Shown in pieces: positions 18,839 to 27,609 of a DNA stretch of 64,000 nucleotides (within the stretch, counting starts at the first letter, position 1; every line of letters begins with the position of its first letter). A program made the position numbers and the translations under genes. Origin of the DNA: Spirochaetota bacterium. Its GTDB lineage: Bacteria > Spirochaetota > UBA4802 > UBA5550. Below the pieces are notes generated by a model. It had not been told where the DNA came from and ran no database searches. It saw nothing but the letters and a program-made list of their open reading frames with translations. The stretch lies in contig QKCL01000048.1 of the NCBI GenBank assembly GCA_003246895.1, forward strand, positions 1 through 64,000. The letters are read 5' to 3'.

Positions 18839-18841
18839 TTA

Positions 18842-19330
18842 ATCAAATAAACCGGTACTGTATCTTTTGAAAAATATTTCCATTCCGGACACTGCCGGTT
18901 TTCGGAATCTGTGTCAGGTAAAACATGATGCACTGAGTTTAATTGAGGGAGATGGAACCTGATTTTGGTGATCAGTTTTTGTTTCATCCCCCTGAACCTG
19001 CAGTTGCATTGCTGTCTTATAGTCGGAGTTTTTACATTATGGCATATAATTTCACAACTTTTTTTTAATAAAAATTTTTTCATTTATTATCTACGGCCTG
19101 GTGTCTTGCGTCAAAGTGCATTGTTAAGTGCGGTTGTGTTTTTCTGTGCTCCCGTGAGGGAATAAACAGCGGTCAGATAATGCTTCGATGGGCAGATGAT
19201 CTTCCCGGGACATGCGGTTACGGTGTGTGGAAAATTCTTTCTGTAGTGGAAAAAGTTATGGTTCGCAGACCTGCCCTTTGTTATTATATAATGGTAAAAG
19301 AACAGAACTGCAGATCCTACAGGTAACGGA
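18842..19330. other. Intergenic region between hybrid kinase and sigma-54 activator
   Basis: About 490 bases. Apart from a possible lost 5' end of the kinase gene I see no gene. AGGTAACGG just before 19331 is the ribosome site of the activator. No sigma-54 promoter is evident here. Confidence 0.4.
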
Positions 19331-20641
19331 ATGGTAAAAAACAGTAATGGAAAAGCCCTTGTAATTGCATGCGGAGCCGGGGATGAGCTTCTGTCCGGGC
19401 TTGCTGAAATCGCATCGGTAATATCACTGGGGGAAGGGGATGCCCCGGAGCAGGGAGTCTTTCCTGCTGCGGTCATTGCCGGAGCTGAGTCTGTGCCCCG
19501 GTCTCTGGCTCTGAGGGATGAGATGTTCCCCGGGGTTCCGGTAATTTTTGCAGGTTCCCTCGATGCTGCGCCTGAAGGTATAGACGATATCATTTCTCCT
19601 CCATATAACGCCTCGGCAATGAAGGTTTTTGCCCAGAGGCTTCACTATCTCAGTCTGGTGTCCAGAGAGATAGGTTCTCTCCGGAGCAGATTGCGGCACA
19701 GGGAGATATTCAGTTCCATTGTAGGTGAGAGCCGTCCCATGATGGACCTGTTTTCATCTGTGGACAGGGTTATAGATTTTGATGTCAATGTTCTCATAAC
19801 GGGTGAGAGTGGAACGGGAAAGGAACTCATAGCCCGGGCCATTCATGACGGAAGCGGCAGAAGGGGAGGGCCGTTTGTTGAAGTGAACTGTGCAGGCCTT
19901 GCCCCTGACATCGCGGACAGTCTTCTCTTCGGCCATGTGAAGGGAGCCTTTACAGGTGCAAACACCGATCACCAGGGGTTCTTTGAACAGGCCCATGGCG
20001 GCACAATATTTCTCGATGAAATAGGGGAGCTCCACAGCGAAGTGCAGTCAAAGCTTCTGCGGGTTCTTGAAAACCGAAAGGTCAGAAGGGTGGGGGGCAA
20101 TGCGGAGAAGGAGATCAGCTTCCGTGTCATATCCGCCACAAACAGGCTTCTCTTCGACGAGGCGAGCGACAGCCGTTTCAGGAGCGACCTCTACTACAGG
20201 CTTGAACAGTTCAAGCTCCATGTTCCTCCCCTGAGAGATAGAAAGGAAGATATACCTCTCCTTGCAAGGCATTTCCTGCGGGAGATCTGCTCATTTTATG
20301 ATCTGGGGGAGATGTCATTTTCGGAACAGGTAATGGACGACCTTGTGTCACGGCGCTGGCCAGGTAATGTCAGGGAACTGCGTCACCTTGTGCAGCGTCT
20401 TGCCATGCAGAGTCTTGACGATATCATAAAGGATATTGAGCCCCACAATTTTGGAAAAGAGCAGAAGTCGACATGCCCCTCTGAAGAGACAGATGAAATA
20501 ATTCCACTTGAAGAGCTGGAGCGGAGGGAGATTTCAAAGGCCTATAAAAAATTCAGCGGTGAGATAGAACGGGCTGCCGTTTCACTGGGCATAAGCCGGG
20601 CAACTCTCTACAGAAAACTGAAAATATACGGTATCATGTAG
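19331..20641 (+). CDS. Sigma-54-dependent transcriptional activator (NtrC type)
   Basis: A 436-residue enhancer-binding protein. Residues 1-105 resemble a receiver fold but lack the acidic pocket: the segment where the phosphorylated Asp should be reads AAVIAGAESV. The AAA+ domain (about 130-360) has Walker A GESGTGKE (158-165), the sigma-54 contact loop GAFTGA (205-210) and Walker B GTIFLDE (224-230). A Fis-type helix-turn-helix ends the protein (RAAVSLGISRATLYRKLK). It would remodel sigma-54 polymerase at distant promoters. The degenerate receiver suggests control other than simple phosphorylation. A sigma-54 promoter with tandem palindromes directly follows the gene. Confidence 0.93.
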   Translation: MVKNSNGKALVIACGAGDELLSGLAEIASVISLGEGDAPEQGVFPAAVIAGAESVPRSLALRDEMFPGVPVIFAGSLDAAPEGIDDIISPPYNASAMKVFAQRLHYLSLVSREIGSLRSRLRHREIFSSIVGESRPMMDLFSSVDRVIDFDVNVLITGESGTGKELIARAIHDGSGRRGGPFVEVNCAGLAPDIADSLLFGHVKGAFTGANTDHQGFFEQAHGGTIFLDEIGELHSEVQSKLLRVLENRKVRRVGGNAEKEISFRVISATNRLLFDEASDSRFRSDLYYRLEQFKLHVPPLRDRKEDIPLLARHFLREICSFYDLGEMSFSEQVMDDLVSRRWPGNVRELRHLVQRLAMQSLDDIIKDIEPHNFGKEQKSTCPSEETDEIIPLEELERREISKAYKKFSGEIERAAVSLGISRATLYRKLKIYGIM

Positions 20642-20649
20642 CAGCTTTC

Positions 20650-20698
20650 CTGTCTCAAATTGAGAATTATTCCTGAAATGAGTCTCATTCTGAGACAG
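20650..20698. promoter_or_regulatory. Two tandem palindromes, likely activator-binding sites
   Basis: TCTCAAATTGAGA (20653-20665) and GTCTCATTCTGAGAC (20682-20696) are two copies of a TCTCA-N3-TGAGA palindrome about 30 bases apart, near three helical turns. They lie some 230-275 bases before the sigma-54 promoter at 20928, the usual distance for enhancer sites. The first begins 12 bases after the activator gene ends. Confidence 0.6.
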
Positions 20699-20927
20699 AG
20701 GGTCATTTCCCGGGCTCATGCCCGGTGCTCTCCAGCCTTTTAAGAAGTTCATGAATGCCTCTGCATGTTTCATTATTCCTTTTTTATGTACAGTGCCATG
20801 CCTAATGTGAAGAATCTCCGCAGATATCTCCTGCCAATTGCTTTATTACCACTGTCATGAGCCTTCGAATCATAAATTCTTTGTCAGTTTCATTGAATAC
20901 GCAGTTTTATAACCCGTTTTATGATAC

Positions 20928-20943
20928 TGGCATGGAAGGTGCA
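20928..20943 (+). promoter_or_regulatory. Sigma-54 (-24/-12) promoter of the lipoprotein gene
   Basis: TGGCATGGAAGGTGCA matches the consensus TGGCACG-N4-TTGCA with GG and GC exactly ten bases apart. Transcription would begin near 20954, about 27 bases before the ATG at 20981, leaving room for the AAGGAGG ribosome site. Confidence 0.7.
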
Positions 20944-20980
20944 ATATGAAGAGGTAACTGAAAGTGACAAGGAGGCAACC

Positions 20981-22078
20981 ATGAAAACCATAATAACAAT
21001 GACAATAGTAGCGATGTTAACATTCTCCTGCGGCGGCGGCTCAGGAAGCGGGACAACTGAAACTGTAGTGCCCGCAGGTGTTACAGAAAACACCCTGAAC
21101 ACTGAATCAGAAGTGATTCTTTCATCTGTCGGTGATGTTTTGAGAGAAGGCGAGGCCCTGTTCTCAACATCTCTTCCTGTGGATTTTGAACTCACAGTTC
21201 TTGATTCATCCGGAAACCCCTTAAGCCTTGCAGTCATTACTCTGAAAGATGAAAACGGCAATGTGCTTACATCAGCCGCAACAGATGAAAACGGTTATGT
21301 CCGGTTTACCTTTCTTGTTGCAAGTGATGCATCAGCGGCGGTACTGTCCATAATCCGTGAAGGTTATGAAACCCTTGAAATCAGCATTGCAGACATTACT
21401 TTGCTTGAGTCTGTCATCAGGACTGTGTCCCTTGATAAGTCTGAAAATGCAGTTGCTGTTACAGACAGTGACGGTGACGGTGTTCCGGATGAACTCGACG
21501 CGTTCCCTTATGACAGTGAGCTTGCATTTACATCCCAGAATAAGATCATGATAGCATTTGACGGTGAGTACCCGGCGAAGGGTGACGGTGACTTTAATGA
21601 CTATGTGGCAAAACTCCAGATTACAGAAAACATAAACAGCAGAAACGAAGTTGTGGCAGTTGCCGTCCATATCGTGCCGGCTAAAACAGAAGCAGGACAC
21701 ATAATGGGAATAAATATAAACGGTAAACGTTATATTCTCAGCAAAGACCCGTTGATTGCTTCTGATAAACCCTTCATGCTGAATGTAACTCTTTCTGAAC
21801 CTGTACCAAGGAACAAAATGCAGATGATGCCCTACGACCCGTTCCTTATCCCTGCAAATGATGCATCAAGGGGCGAGATTCACCTTCCATGGGTTGAAAC
21901 AGTCTACGAGGGAGCAAGATCAGATGGAAACGGCAGGCCATGGGTAATAGTAGTTACAGACGGCTGGAAGTGGCCTGATGAAGGTGTTTCAATAGAATCT
22001 GTTTATCCTGACTTTGATGACTGGTACCTTTCCGGCGGGACAGAGTTCTCAGACTGGTACCTTAACCCTGCCATATAG
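20981..22078 (+). CDS. LruC-domain lipoprotein
   Basis: A 365-residue lipoprotein. The signal peptide ends in lipobox LTFSC (Cys17), followed by a flexible GGGSGSG linker. Residues about 50-130 form an Ig-like or carboxypeptidase-regulatory-like domain (FELTVLDSSGNPLSLAVI). A calcium-type loop DSDGDGVPDELDAFP follows, then the LruC domain with GDGDFNDYVAKLQ and VVAVAVHIVPAKTEAGH. LruC proteins are outer-membrane or surface lipoproteins in Leptospira and Bacteroidetes. AAGGAGG seven bases before the ATG at 20981 fixes the start; a longer frame from 20921 would spoil the signal peptide. Expression probably depends on sigma-54 and the adjacent activator. Confidence 0.88.
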   Translation: MKTIITMTIVAMLTFSCGGGSGSGTTETVVPAGVTENTLNTESEVILSSVGDVLREGEALFSTSLPVDFELTVLDSSGNPLSLAVITLKDENGNVLTSAATDENGYVRFTFLVASDASAAVLSIIREGYETLEISIADITLLESVIRTVSLDKSENAVAVTDSDGDGVPDELDAFPYDSELAFTSQNKIMIAFDGEYPAKGDGDFNDYVAKLQITENINSRNEVVAVAVHIVPAKTEAGHIMGININGKRYILSKDPLIASDKPFMLNVTLSEPVPRNKMQMMPYDPFLIPANDASRGEIHLPWVETVYEGARSDGNGRPWVIVVTDGWKWPDEGVSIESVYPDFDDWYLSGGTEFSDWYLNPAI

Positions 22079-22088
22079 ACCGGCCTTT

Positions 22089-22122
22089 CTGCCCCCTGCT
22101 GTTCAGAGACAGCAGGGGGCAG
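22089..22122 (+). terminator. Terminator hairpin after the LruC gene
   Basis: A 13-bp perfect stem, CTGCCCCCTGCTG (22089-22101) with 22110-22122, and an 8-base loop, starting ten bases after the stop codon. The T run is weak (TTCCTT). Confidence 0.75.
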
Positions 22123-22316
22123 TTCCTTCCGGACATGACTTCAGAATGTGTAAATTTTAAACGTGATGGGATTACATTGATGCTTTAAAATAGTGTTTGA
22201 CATAACAGTGTTATTTTGCAGTATGTTGGTTCCTCGTAGCTGTGATGTTCTGCAGTCATGGTGAAACATATATATTAATATGAGATACGTTCTGAATATT
22301 TAACTAGTGGCGGTGA

Positions 22317-22898
22317 ATGGCAATGGATTACTGGATACTTCTCTCCGAGCGGTCAGATGAATACGAACTTACCATTGATGGTCTGCCTGAATGCATGGAA
22401 GAGTATGATCTGAAATTTTCACGTGGACGGAAAATAGAATCGCTGCCCTGCGATACAATCGTTCTCCCATATACTCAGGCTGAAGATGAATTTAAATCGG
22501 ATAATATTGTATGTGCTCCGTCCCTTGGCCTTGTGATAAACAGGAGGCTGAGATTATTATTCGAATCTCTCGGCCTTGATAATATTCAGTATTTCCCTCT
22601 TGTCCTTCAAAGGGATAATCCTCCCTTTGAAGAGCATGATTACTGCATTGCAAATATAACCGGCGTTCACGGATGTGTGGATTTTGAAAACTCCAGTCTC
22701 ACTCTGTTCAATGACGGGACTATTATGTTTATAGATTCACTGCATCTGAAATTTAATGAGGACACTGACTATGGAGACATCTTCAGGCTCTCGGAATACA
22801 CACAGCTAATTGTTATCAGTTCAAGAGTCAGGGAGGCGCTTGAGAAGGAGAAAATAACCGGGCTGAAAATTTATGCCCCTGAAGATCTCATACTGTGA
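22317..22898 (+). CDS. Imm11-like (DUF1629) protein, copy 1
   Basis: A 193-residue soluble protein, first of eight related genes. It shows the pattern I associate with the Imm11/DUF1629 immunity family: a start MDYWILL, a central GLDNIQYFPLVL, then NITGVHGCVDFENSSL, a beta-rich segment with a conserved D, and a C-terminal strand ending in KITGLKIYAPED. Proteins of this family are predicted to neutralise polymorphic toxins, often in clusters. TTGACA at 22197-22202 may belong to the island promoter. ATG at 22317 or 22323 are both possible. Confidence 0.65.
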   Translation: MAMDYWILLSERSDEYELTIDGLPECMEEYDLKFSRGRKIESLPCDTIVLPYTQAEDEFKSDNIVCAPSLGLVINRRLRLLFESLGLDNIQYFPLVLQRDNPPFEEHDYCIANITGVHGCVDFENSSLTLFNDGTIMFIDSLHLKFNEDTDYGDIFRLSEYTQLIVISSRVREALEKEKITGLKIYAPEDLIL

Positions 22899-22949
22899 CA
22901 CGTTCCTGGGAGATTCATTGCCTTGATGATGAAGTTTCGTGAGGATACA

Positions 22950-23498
22950 ATGTATTTTATTTTCACCCATGACAAAGACTATGAGTTCAGTATTACAACG
23001 CCCCAGATTGCCTTTGAGGGGTTTTCATTTATGGACGGTATAAGGCTCCCGGACAGTCTCAGCGAAGAGCCTTTTCAGTATGCAACCGGAGCAAAATCCG
23101 GGGATTCGCTACCTGATTTTCGGGATTCTAATATCCCACTTGTCTCGGATAAACTTCTCTCCCTTTTCAGGGGAGCAGGTGTCGATAGTATTCAGACATA
23201 CAGGGCTGAAGTCGCGAGCCGTTTTGACGGGACGGTATGGAAGAATTATTCAGCCCTGAATATAACAGAAATGATCTCATGTGCAGATCTTTCCCGATCA
23301 GTGTACAGGGAACTTTTTCCTGGTTACTATGAGTTTGATAGTCTTTCCATTGATGTGTCAAAAACAGGTGGCTCCCTCATGTTCAGGCTGGAAGAGTCAC
23401 CGGGAGTAATCCTTATACATAAAAGTGTGGGTAAATATATCGGAGAAAATGACCCGGCAAAGACACTGAGGGGAATCAGACCTGTAAGGGTTCTTTGA
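22950..23498 (+). CDS. Imm11-like (DUF1629) protein, copy 2
   Basis: A 182-residue member. The ATG at 22950 is preferred over one at 22923 because GAGGAT lies just upstream and the other copies also start MYF or similar. Family blocks: GVDSIQTYRAEV, NITEMISCADLSRSVY, and LMFRLEESPGVILIHKSVG, the last nearly the same as in copies 4 and 6. The gap to the next copy is only 36 bases, so copies 1-3 probably form one transcript. Confidence 0.68.
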   Translation: MYFIFTHDKDYEFSITTPQIAFEGFSFMDGIRLPDSLSEEPFQYATGAKSGDSLPDFRDSNIPLVSDKLLSLFRGAGVDSIQTYRAEVASRFDGTVWKNYSALNITEMISCADLSRSVYRELFPGYYEFDSLSIDVSKTGGSLMFRLEESPGVILIHKSVGKYIGENDPAKTLRGIRPVRVL

Positions 23499-23534
23499 TG
23501 CTGCAGTAAGTTTATTAAACGTGAGGTAACTGAT

Positions 23535-24083
23535 ATGTACCATGTGCTGGAAGGCATACCATTTGATATACCGGGAGGTGTACATTTTGAAGGAAGTTCG
23601 GGCTACAGCGGTGTTTTTTTTGAAGGCTCCCCTGTTAATTCCTGTGAAATCTTTGTCAAACTTGAGAGTGGAAAGATTGATCTGCCGGACTATTTTGAAT
23701 TGTTCTGCACGCCAGTTGTGAGTGCAGATTTCGTTGAGCTGCTTTCGGCCATCTGCCATGGAAGCTTCCAGTCAATCCCTGCCGAGGTGAGGTTTGAAAA
23801 TTTAAGGGTTCAGGGGTATCATGTCCTTAATGTTCTGAGAAAAGTTGAGGTACTGAATATGGAGAATACCAGAGGGAACGTATTTAAAAATAAGATAGTA
23901 CGCATGAAGCAGATGAAGATCTCTGAACAGGTGCTGCAGATGAACTTTCCAATGTTCCGTGTCTCGGAGTTTCCAACTGTAATTATAATCAATGAAGAAG
24001 TTGTGAAGCGGATTGAAAGCAGCGGATTCACCGGATGCGTTATGATGGCTGCAGATGGATGGGGAGATTCACACAGATTCTGA
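23535..24083 (+). CDS. Imm11-like (DUF1629) protein, copy 3 (divergent)
   Basis: A 182-residue member and the most divergent copy. The N-terminal half lacks the usual charged loop, while the later part keeps the layout: YHVLNVLRKVEVLNMENTRG in place of the NIIG-ECAD block and FRVSEFPTVIIINEEVVKRI in place of FRLKE. GAGGTAACTGAT before the ATG gives a ribosome site. The change of the otherwise constant C-x-D motif suggests another target or loss of function. Confidence 0.5.
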   Translation: MYHVLEGIPFDIPGGVHFEGSSGYSGVFFEGSPVNSCEIFVKLESGKIDLPDYFELFCTPVVSADFVELLSAICHGSFQSIPAEVRFENLRVQGYHVLNVLRKVEVLNMENTRGNVFKNKIVRMKQMKISEQVLQMNFPMFRVSEFPTVIIINEEVVKRIESSGFTGCVMMAADGWGDSHRF

Positions 24084-24304
24084 TGTTTACCTGCGTGTTT
24101 ACGGCTGAAGATCCGACACCGCCCGTCAGTAATGGATAAGGGAATGTCAATATTAAATGAACCTCCATTGGGTGTGAAACAGTTATTGCTGTTTCAGGTG
24201 GAAAGCCGGTTCAGATCCAAGGGGGCAGGTAAACTATGGGGAATTCACCGAGAGGCGTAGCAGGAAAGTTATGTTGAATTTTTAGCGGGGTAACCAGGGA
24301 GCAT

Positions 24305-25507
24305 ATGGCCAGAATACTAATTGTAGATGATTCAAAACTCATGAGGAAAAGACTTGCCGACATTCTTGAAACTGCAGGTCACACCATTGTCAGGGAATGT
24401 GAGAGAGGAGATCAGGTGCTGGATGCCTACGCGACATTTCAGCCGGACCTGGTCACAATGGATATAAACATGCCCGGTATGAGCGGGATCAACGTGCTGC
24501 GGGAACTGAAACACCATTACCCGAAGTCGGATGTAATTCTTATAAGTTCGGAGAACCATGAGCTTGTCATTCTGGAGGGTATCAGGTCAGGAGCGTCTAA
24601 TTATATTATAAAACCCTTTCAGGAGGAAAATGTGAACCGGATCGTTTCTCAGGTCATTTCAAAATCTCCGCAGAATAAAGCAAATGAAAAGAATGGTTTC
24701 TCCTCCCGGATTAAGGAAATTGATGAGAATATAACCGGCCTTATACTTCTCATTGATGATTCCAAACTGATGCTCAGGGCCACTTCGGACATGTTGAAGT
24801 CTGACGGGCACAACATGCTCACAGCACCAACGGGGAAGCTCGGCATTGACCTGGCCCTGAACGGAACTCCGGATCTCATTCTCCTTGATGTTTTAATGCC
24901 TGACATGGATGGTTATGAGGTTTTCAACAGGCTCAGGCAGAACGAAATTACAAAAAATATCCCCATAATAATATACTCTTCAATGACCCGGAAAGAGGAT
25001 ATTGTAGCAGCCATGAAAATGGGTATTAACGAATATATATCCAAAAACTGCGATGAAACCATCTTCAGAAGAAAAATAAAATCAGCCCTGCACCAGGCAC
25101 AGCTTGAGAGGCAGAGGCTTGAGGAAAAGTCGATTCAGGGTATTGTTATAACACAGATAGACAATTCCACATACATCTCCTTCAGATACAGCCTTAAATC
25201 TGAAAATTCAATGGAGGAGAGAAGAAAAATATTCAATCCTGCACTCTTAAAATCAGTTGAAGATAAGAATCTGATCTTTGATTTCAGGCAGATTACAGAC
25301 ATGGACAGTGAAGAGATCAAACATCTGAAATCACTCTATTCCCTCTTTCCGGACAAGAAGCTTCTCGTAGTCTGCGGCAGGCACTACGGATCGTTTGCAG
25401 CTGAATTTGATATGGAGGGAAAAAACGAGTATTTTATTTCAGCAGGAGATCTTGATGTTTACCTTGAACAGAACAAACACAGAAGGTTTATGGAAATTGT
25501 TAAATAA
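24305..25507 (+). CDS. Double-receiver response regulator with STAS-like C-terminus
   Basis: A 400-residue cytoplasmic regulator. Receiver 1 (about 1-120) has the acidic pair DD8-9, phosphorylated Asp53 (TMDINMPGMSG) and Lys103 (IIKPF). Receiver 2 (about 145-265) has Asp195 (LLDVLMPDMDG) and a matching Lys (EYISKNCDE). A linker helix leads to a C-terminal domain (about 285-395) whose ITQIDNSTYISFRYSL and KNLIFDFRQITDMDSEEIK resemble STAS anti-sigma-antagonist folds. It lacks a DNA-binding domain, so output would be by protein contact. It splits the Imm11 island, only 17 bases before copy 4, and may be cotranscribed with it. Confidence 0.88.
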   Translation: MARILIVDDSKLMRKRLADILETAGHTIVRECERGDQVLDAYATFQPDLVTMDINMPGMSGINVLRELKHHYPKSDVILISSENHELVILEGIRSGASNYIIKPFQEENVNRIVSQVISKSPQNKANEKNGFSSRIKEIDENITGLILLIDDSKLMLRATSDMLKSDGHNMLTAPTGKLGIDLALNGTPDLILLDVLMPDMDGYEVFNRLRQNEITKNIPIIIYSSMTRKEDIVAAMKMGINEYISKNCDETIFRRKIKSALHQAQLERQRLEEKSIQGIVITQIDNSTYISFRYSLKSENSMEERRKIFNPALLKSVEDKNLIFDFRQITDMDSEEIKHLKSLYSLFPDKKLLVVCGRHYGSFAAEFDMEGKNEYFISAGDLDVYLEQNKHRRFMEIVK

Positions 25508-25524
25508 ATGCGCCCGGTCATATT

Positions 25525-26085
25525 ATGTACTTTAAACTTATAAACGATATTGGATATGACTCCCCCTTTGTGATAAATGATCCGGAAAACCTTCCGGTTG
25601 AATTTCATCTGCTGTCCGGTAGAGAAATGAAGGTGCCTGTGAACCTTCCTCTCGTATACACAACTGATGCGAAAAAGGGTGATGAACTTCGGTCATTTCT
25701 TGATTCAAGTTTTACTCTGATGTCGGCGGATTTTCTTGATCTGTTTAAAAAAGCCGGGGTAGCAAATCTTCAGACATTTCCGGCAGTCATAAAAAGCACG
25801 GAAGACGGATATGTATGGGATAATTATTTTGGGGTTAACATTATAGGAATGATTGAATGTGCAGATCTGGAGAAATCAAAATATACGGAGATAATGCCGG
25901 GACATTATAGATTCAAAGAGCTTGCCATTAATTCTGCCAGAATACCTGACGGATTATTGATGTTCCGTTTGAAGGAACATCTTCCGACAATTGTTATTCA
26001 CCGCAGTGTGGGTCGTTTGATCAAGGACACTGATCCCGAAAGAAAAACATTTAGGGGATGGACTGTCGGAAAAATTATTCAGTAA
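25525..26085 (+). CDS. Imm11-like (DUF1629) protein, copy 4
   Basis: A 186-residue member of the closely related trio (copies 4, 5, 6). Blocks: FVINDPENLPVEFHLLSG, GVANLQTFPAVI, NIIGMIECADLEKS and MFRLKEHLPTIVIHRSVG. It starts 17 bases after the receiver gene, with only a weak ribosome site, so translation may be coupled. It shares a long run of nearly identical DNA with copy 5, from about 25780 onwards. Confidence 0.72.
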   Translation: MYFKLINDIGYDSPFVINDPENLPVEFHLLSGREMKVPVNLPLVYTTDAKKGDELRSFLDSSFTLMSADFLDLFKKAGVANLQTFPAVIKSTEDGYVWDNYFGVNIIGMIECADLEKSKYTEIMPGHYRFKELAINSARIPDGLLMFRLKEHLPTIVIHRSVGRLIKDTDPERKTFRGWTVGKIIQ

Positions 26086-26140
26086 ACTTTAGAAGGCATG
26101 CGTTGTCCAATGTATTAATCTGAATTTAGCGGGAGAATAT

Positions 26141-26698
26141 ATGTATTTAAAACTGATAAATGATATCGAATATGAATCGCCCTTTGTGATAAATGAACCG
26201 GACAATCTTCCCGTGGAATTTGATCTTATGTCAGGAAAGGAAATGAATGTTCCGGTATCTCTGCCTCTGGTATATACCACCAATGCGAAAAAGGGTGAGG
26301 GTTTGCGTGCCTTTTTAAAAGGGTCCAATACTCTGGTGTCCGCAGAGTTTCTTGATCTGTTTAAAAAAGCCGGAGCGACAAATTTACAGACATTTCCGGC
26401 AGTCATAAAAAGCACGGAAGACGGGTATGTGTGGGATAATTATTTCGGGCTTAACATTCTCGGAGTGATTGAATGTGCAGATCTGGAGAAATCAAAATAT
26501 ACGGAGATAATGCCGGGACATTATAGATTCAAAGAACTTGCAATTGATGTGACCAGAATACCGGAAAATCTGTTAATGTTCCGTCTTAAAGAACATGCTC
26601 CCACTATAATAATACACTATGACGTCGGGCAGTATCTATACGAGAATGATCCGGAAAATGAATTTACGGGATGGTCTGTGGATGATATTGTTCAGTAG
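26141..26698 (+). CDS. Imm11-like (DUF1629) protein, copy 5
   Basis: A 185-residue member, very similar to copies 4 and 6. The first half nearly equals copy 6 (FVINEPDNLPVEFDLMSG, YTTNAKKG), while the middle (KYTEIMPGHYRFKELAI) equals copy 4, so the gene reads as a mosaic of the two. The C-terminal 30 residues differ (IIHYDVGQYLYENDPENE). GGGAG lies seven bases before the ATG. Confidence 0.72.
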   Translation: MYLKLINDIEYESPFVINEPDNLPVEFDLMSGKEMNVPVSLPLVYTTNAKKGEGLRAFLKGSNTLVSAEFLDLFKKAGATNLQTFPAVIKSTEDGYVWDNYFGLNILGVIECADLEKSKYTEIMPGHYRFKELAIDVTRIPENLLMFRLKEHAPTIIIHYDVGQYLYENDPENEFTGWSVDDIVQ

Positions 26699-26797
26699 TT
26701 TCACGGGAAGTTCCGGATGTGTTTCGAGTTTCAGGTGTCAAATTAAAATCTGAAAGGATTTTGACGGACAAAATTTTCGCGGGAAGGCAGGGTGGAT

Positions 26798-27496
26798 ATG
26801 TACAAATGGACTCAGCTGAGAGATTTTCAGATGAATCCCGTTGATAACGGTGCCGGCTATGGATCAGGATTTGAAGTGAAGATGCAGGAGATAGGAGAAA
26901 TAGATGACAAAGGGCATGATGATCCGCGTCTTCTTTCTTTGTGGGAGGTTGAGACTCCGTTGGGGGAAAACACTCATATGAAGAGTGACATTACCCGTTA
27001 TCTGCACTGGCTTCTTATGTTCAGAACATTTCAGCGAGGGGCAAACCGGGCAATTGAGAAAGGTCTTTTTAACGGTGAATATAAAACTGACGACCCATGG
27101 TATTTTATTGTTGGTGAACATGACCAGATGCAGGCTCTTGTTGCAGAGTATTCACCTTCATCAGGACTTAAAAAGCCCGCTAGATTTTCCGTCAGTAAAA
27201 CGAAAAGTTCCTATGATAATATTGAAAGTCTTGTCGTAAATTCCCAGATTGAAAAACCATGTGAAGTATACTTGAAATGGGTTAAAGAACAGGATGAATT
27301 TGCGGAATATATCGATATTGTCGAAAAGATTCAATTTGATGAACTTGAGCGGAGAGTGGGAAGTGCTCTTTTTGAACAGGCGGAGTGGGCGGCTGTTAAC
27401 AGGATTACTGTCGGAGGAGTTTGTTGTGAATGGATGAATACGGATGAGTCCAGAATGTGCATGGGGTATTCGTTCAGTTATACGAAAAAGTTATAA
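26798..27496 (+). CDS. Orphan hypothetical protein inside the Imm11 island
   Basis: A 232-residue soluble protein with no signal peptide. It is acidic and contains aromatic-rich segments (TRYLHWLLMFRTFQRGAN, DPWYFIVGEHDQMQAL) and a cysteine pair near the end (GVCCEWMN). It does not show the Imm11 blocks. ATG at 26798 with GGGTGG upstream is favoured over a GTG two codons earlier. It could be another immunity type or a toxin-related protein; nothing in the sequence decides this. Confidence 0.6.
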   Translation: MYKWTQLRDFQMNPVDNGAGYGSGFEVKMQEIGEIDDKGHDDPRLLSLWEVETPLGENTHMKSDITRYLHWLLMFRTFQRGANRAIEKGLFNGEYKTDDPWYFIVGEHDQMQALVAEYSPSSGLKKPARFSVSKTKSSYDNIESLVVNSQIEKPCEVYLKWVKEQDEFAEYIDIVEKIQFDELERRVGSALFEQAEWAAVNRITVGGVCCEWMNTDESRMCMGYSFSYTKKL

Positions 27497-27609
27497 TCTC
27501 TGCTGCGGCATGATCAATGGTTAAGAACCTGACCCGTATTGGATATGGATTTTGTTGAAGTATAGATTATATCATCAATGTGTTATTCTTGTTTTGAGGT
27601 TTAAGAAGC

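Noticed and set aside
18673-19083. 136-codon minus-strand frame upstream of the hybrid kinase
   Set aside because: The same DNA encodes the PAS beginning of the kinase in another frame; this frame shows no domain pattern.
24116-24128. ACACCGCCCGTCA, identical to a universal stretch near the 3' end of 16S rRNA
   Set aside because: No other 16S-like sequence lies on either side; the match is an isolated 13-mer.
24084-24304. Possible riboswitch before the double-receiver gene (tail AGCGGGGTAACCAGG recalls the end of a cyclic di-GMP riboswitch)
   Set aside because: The 5' half of the GEMM consensus (GGCAAACC, GACGCAAAGCC) is absent and I could not build the two-helix fold.
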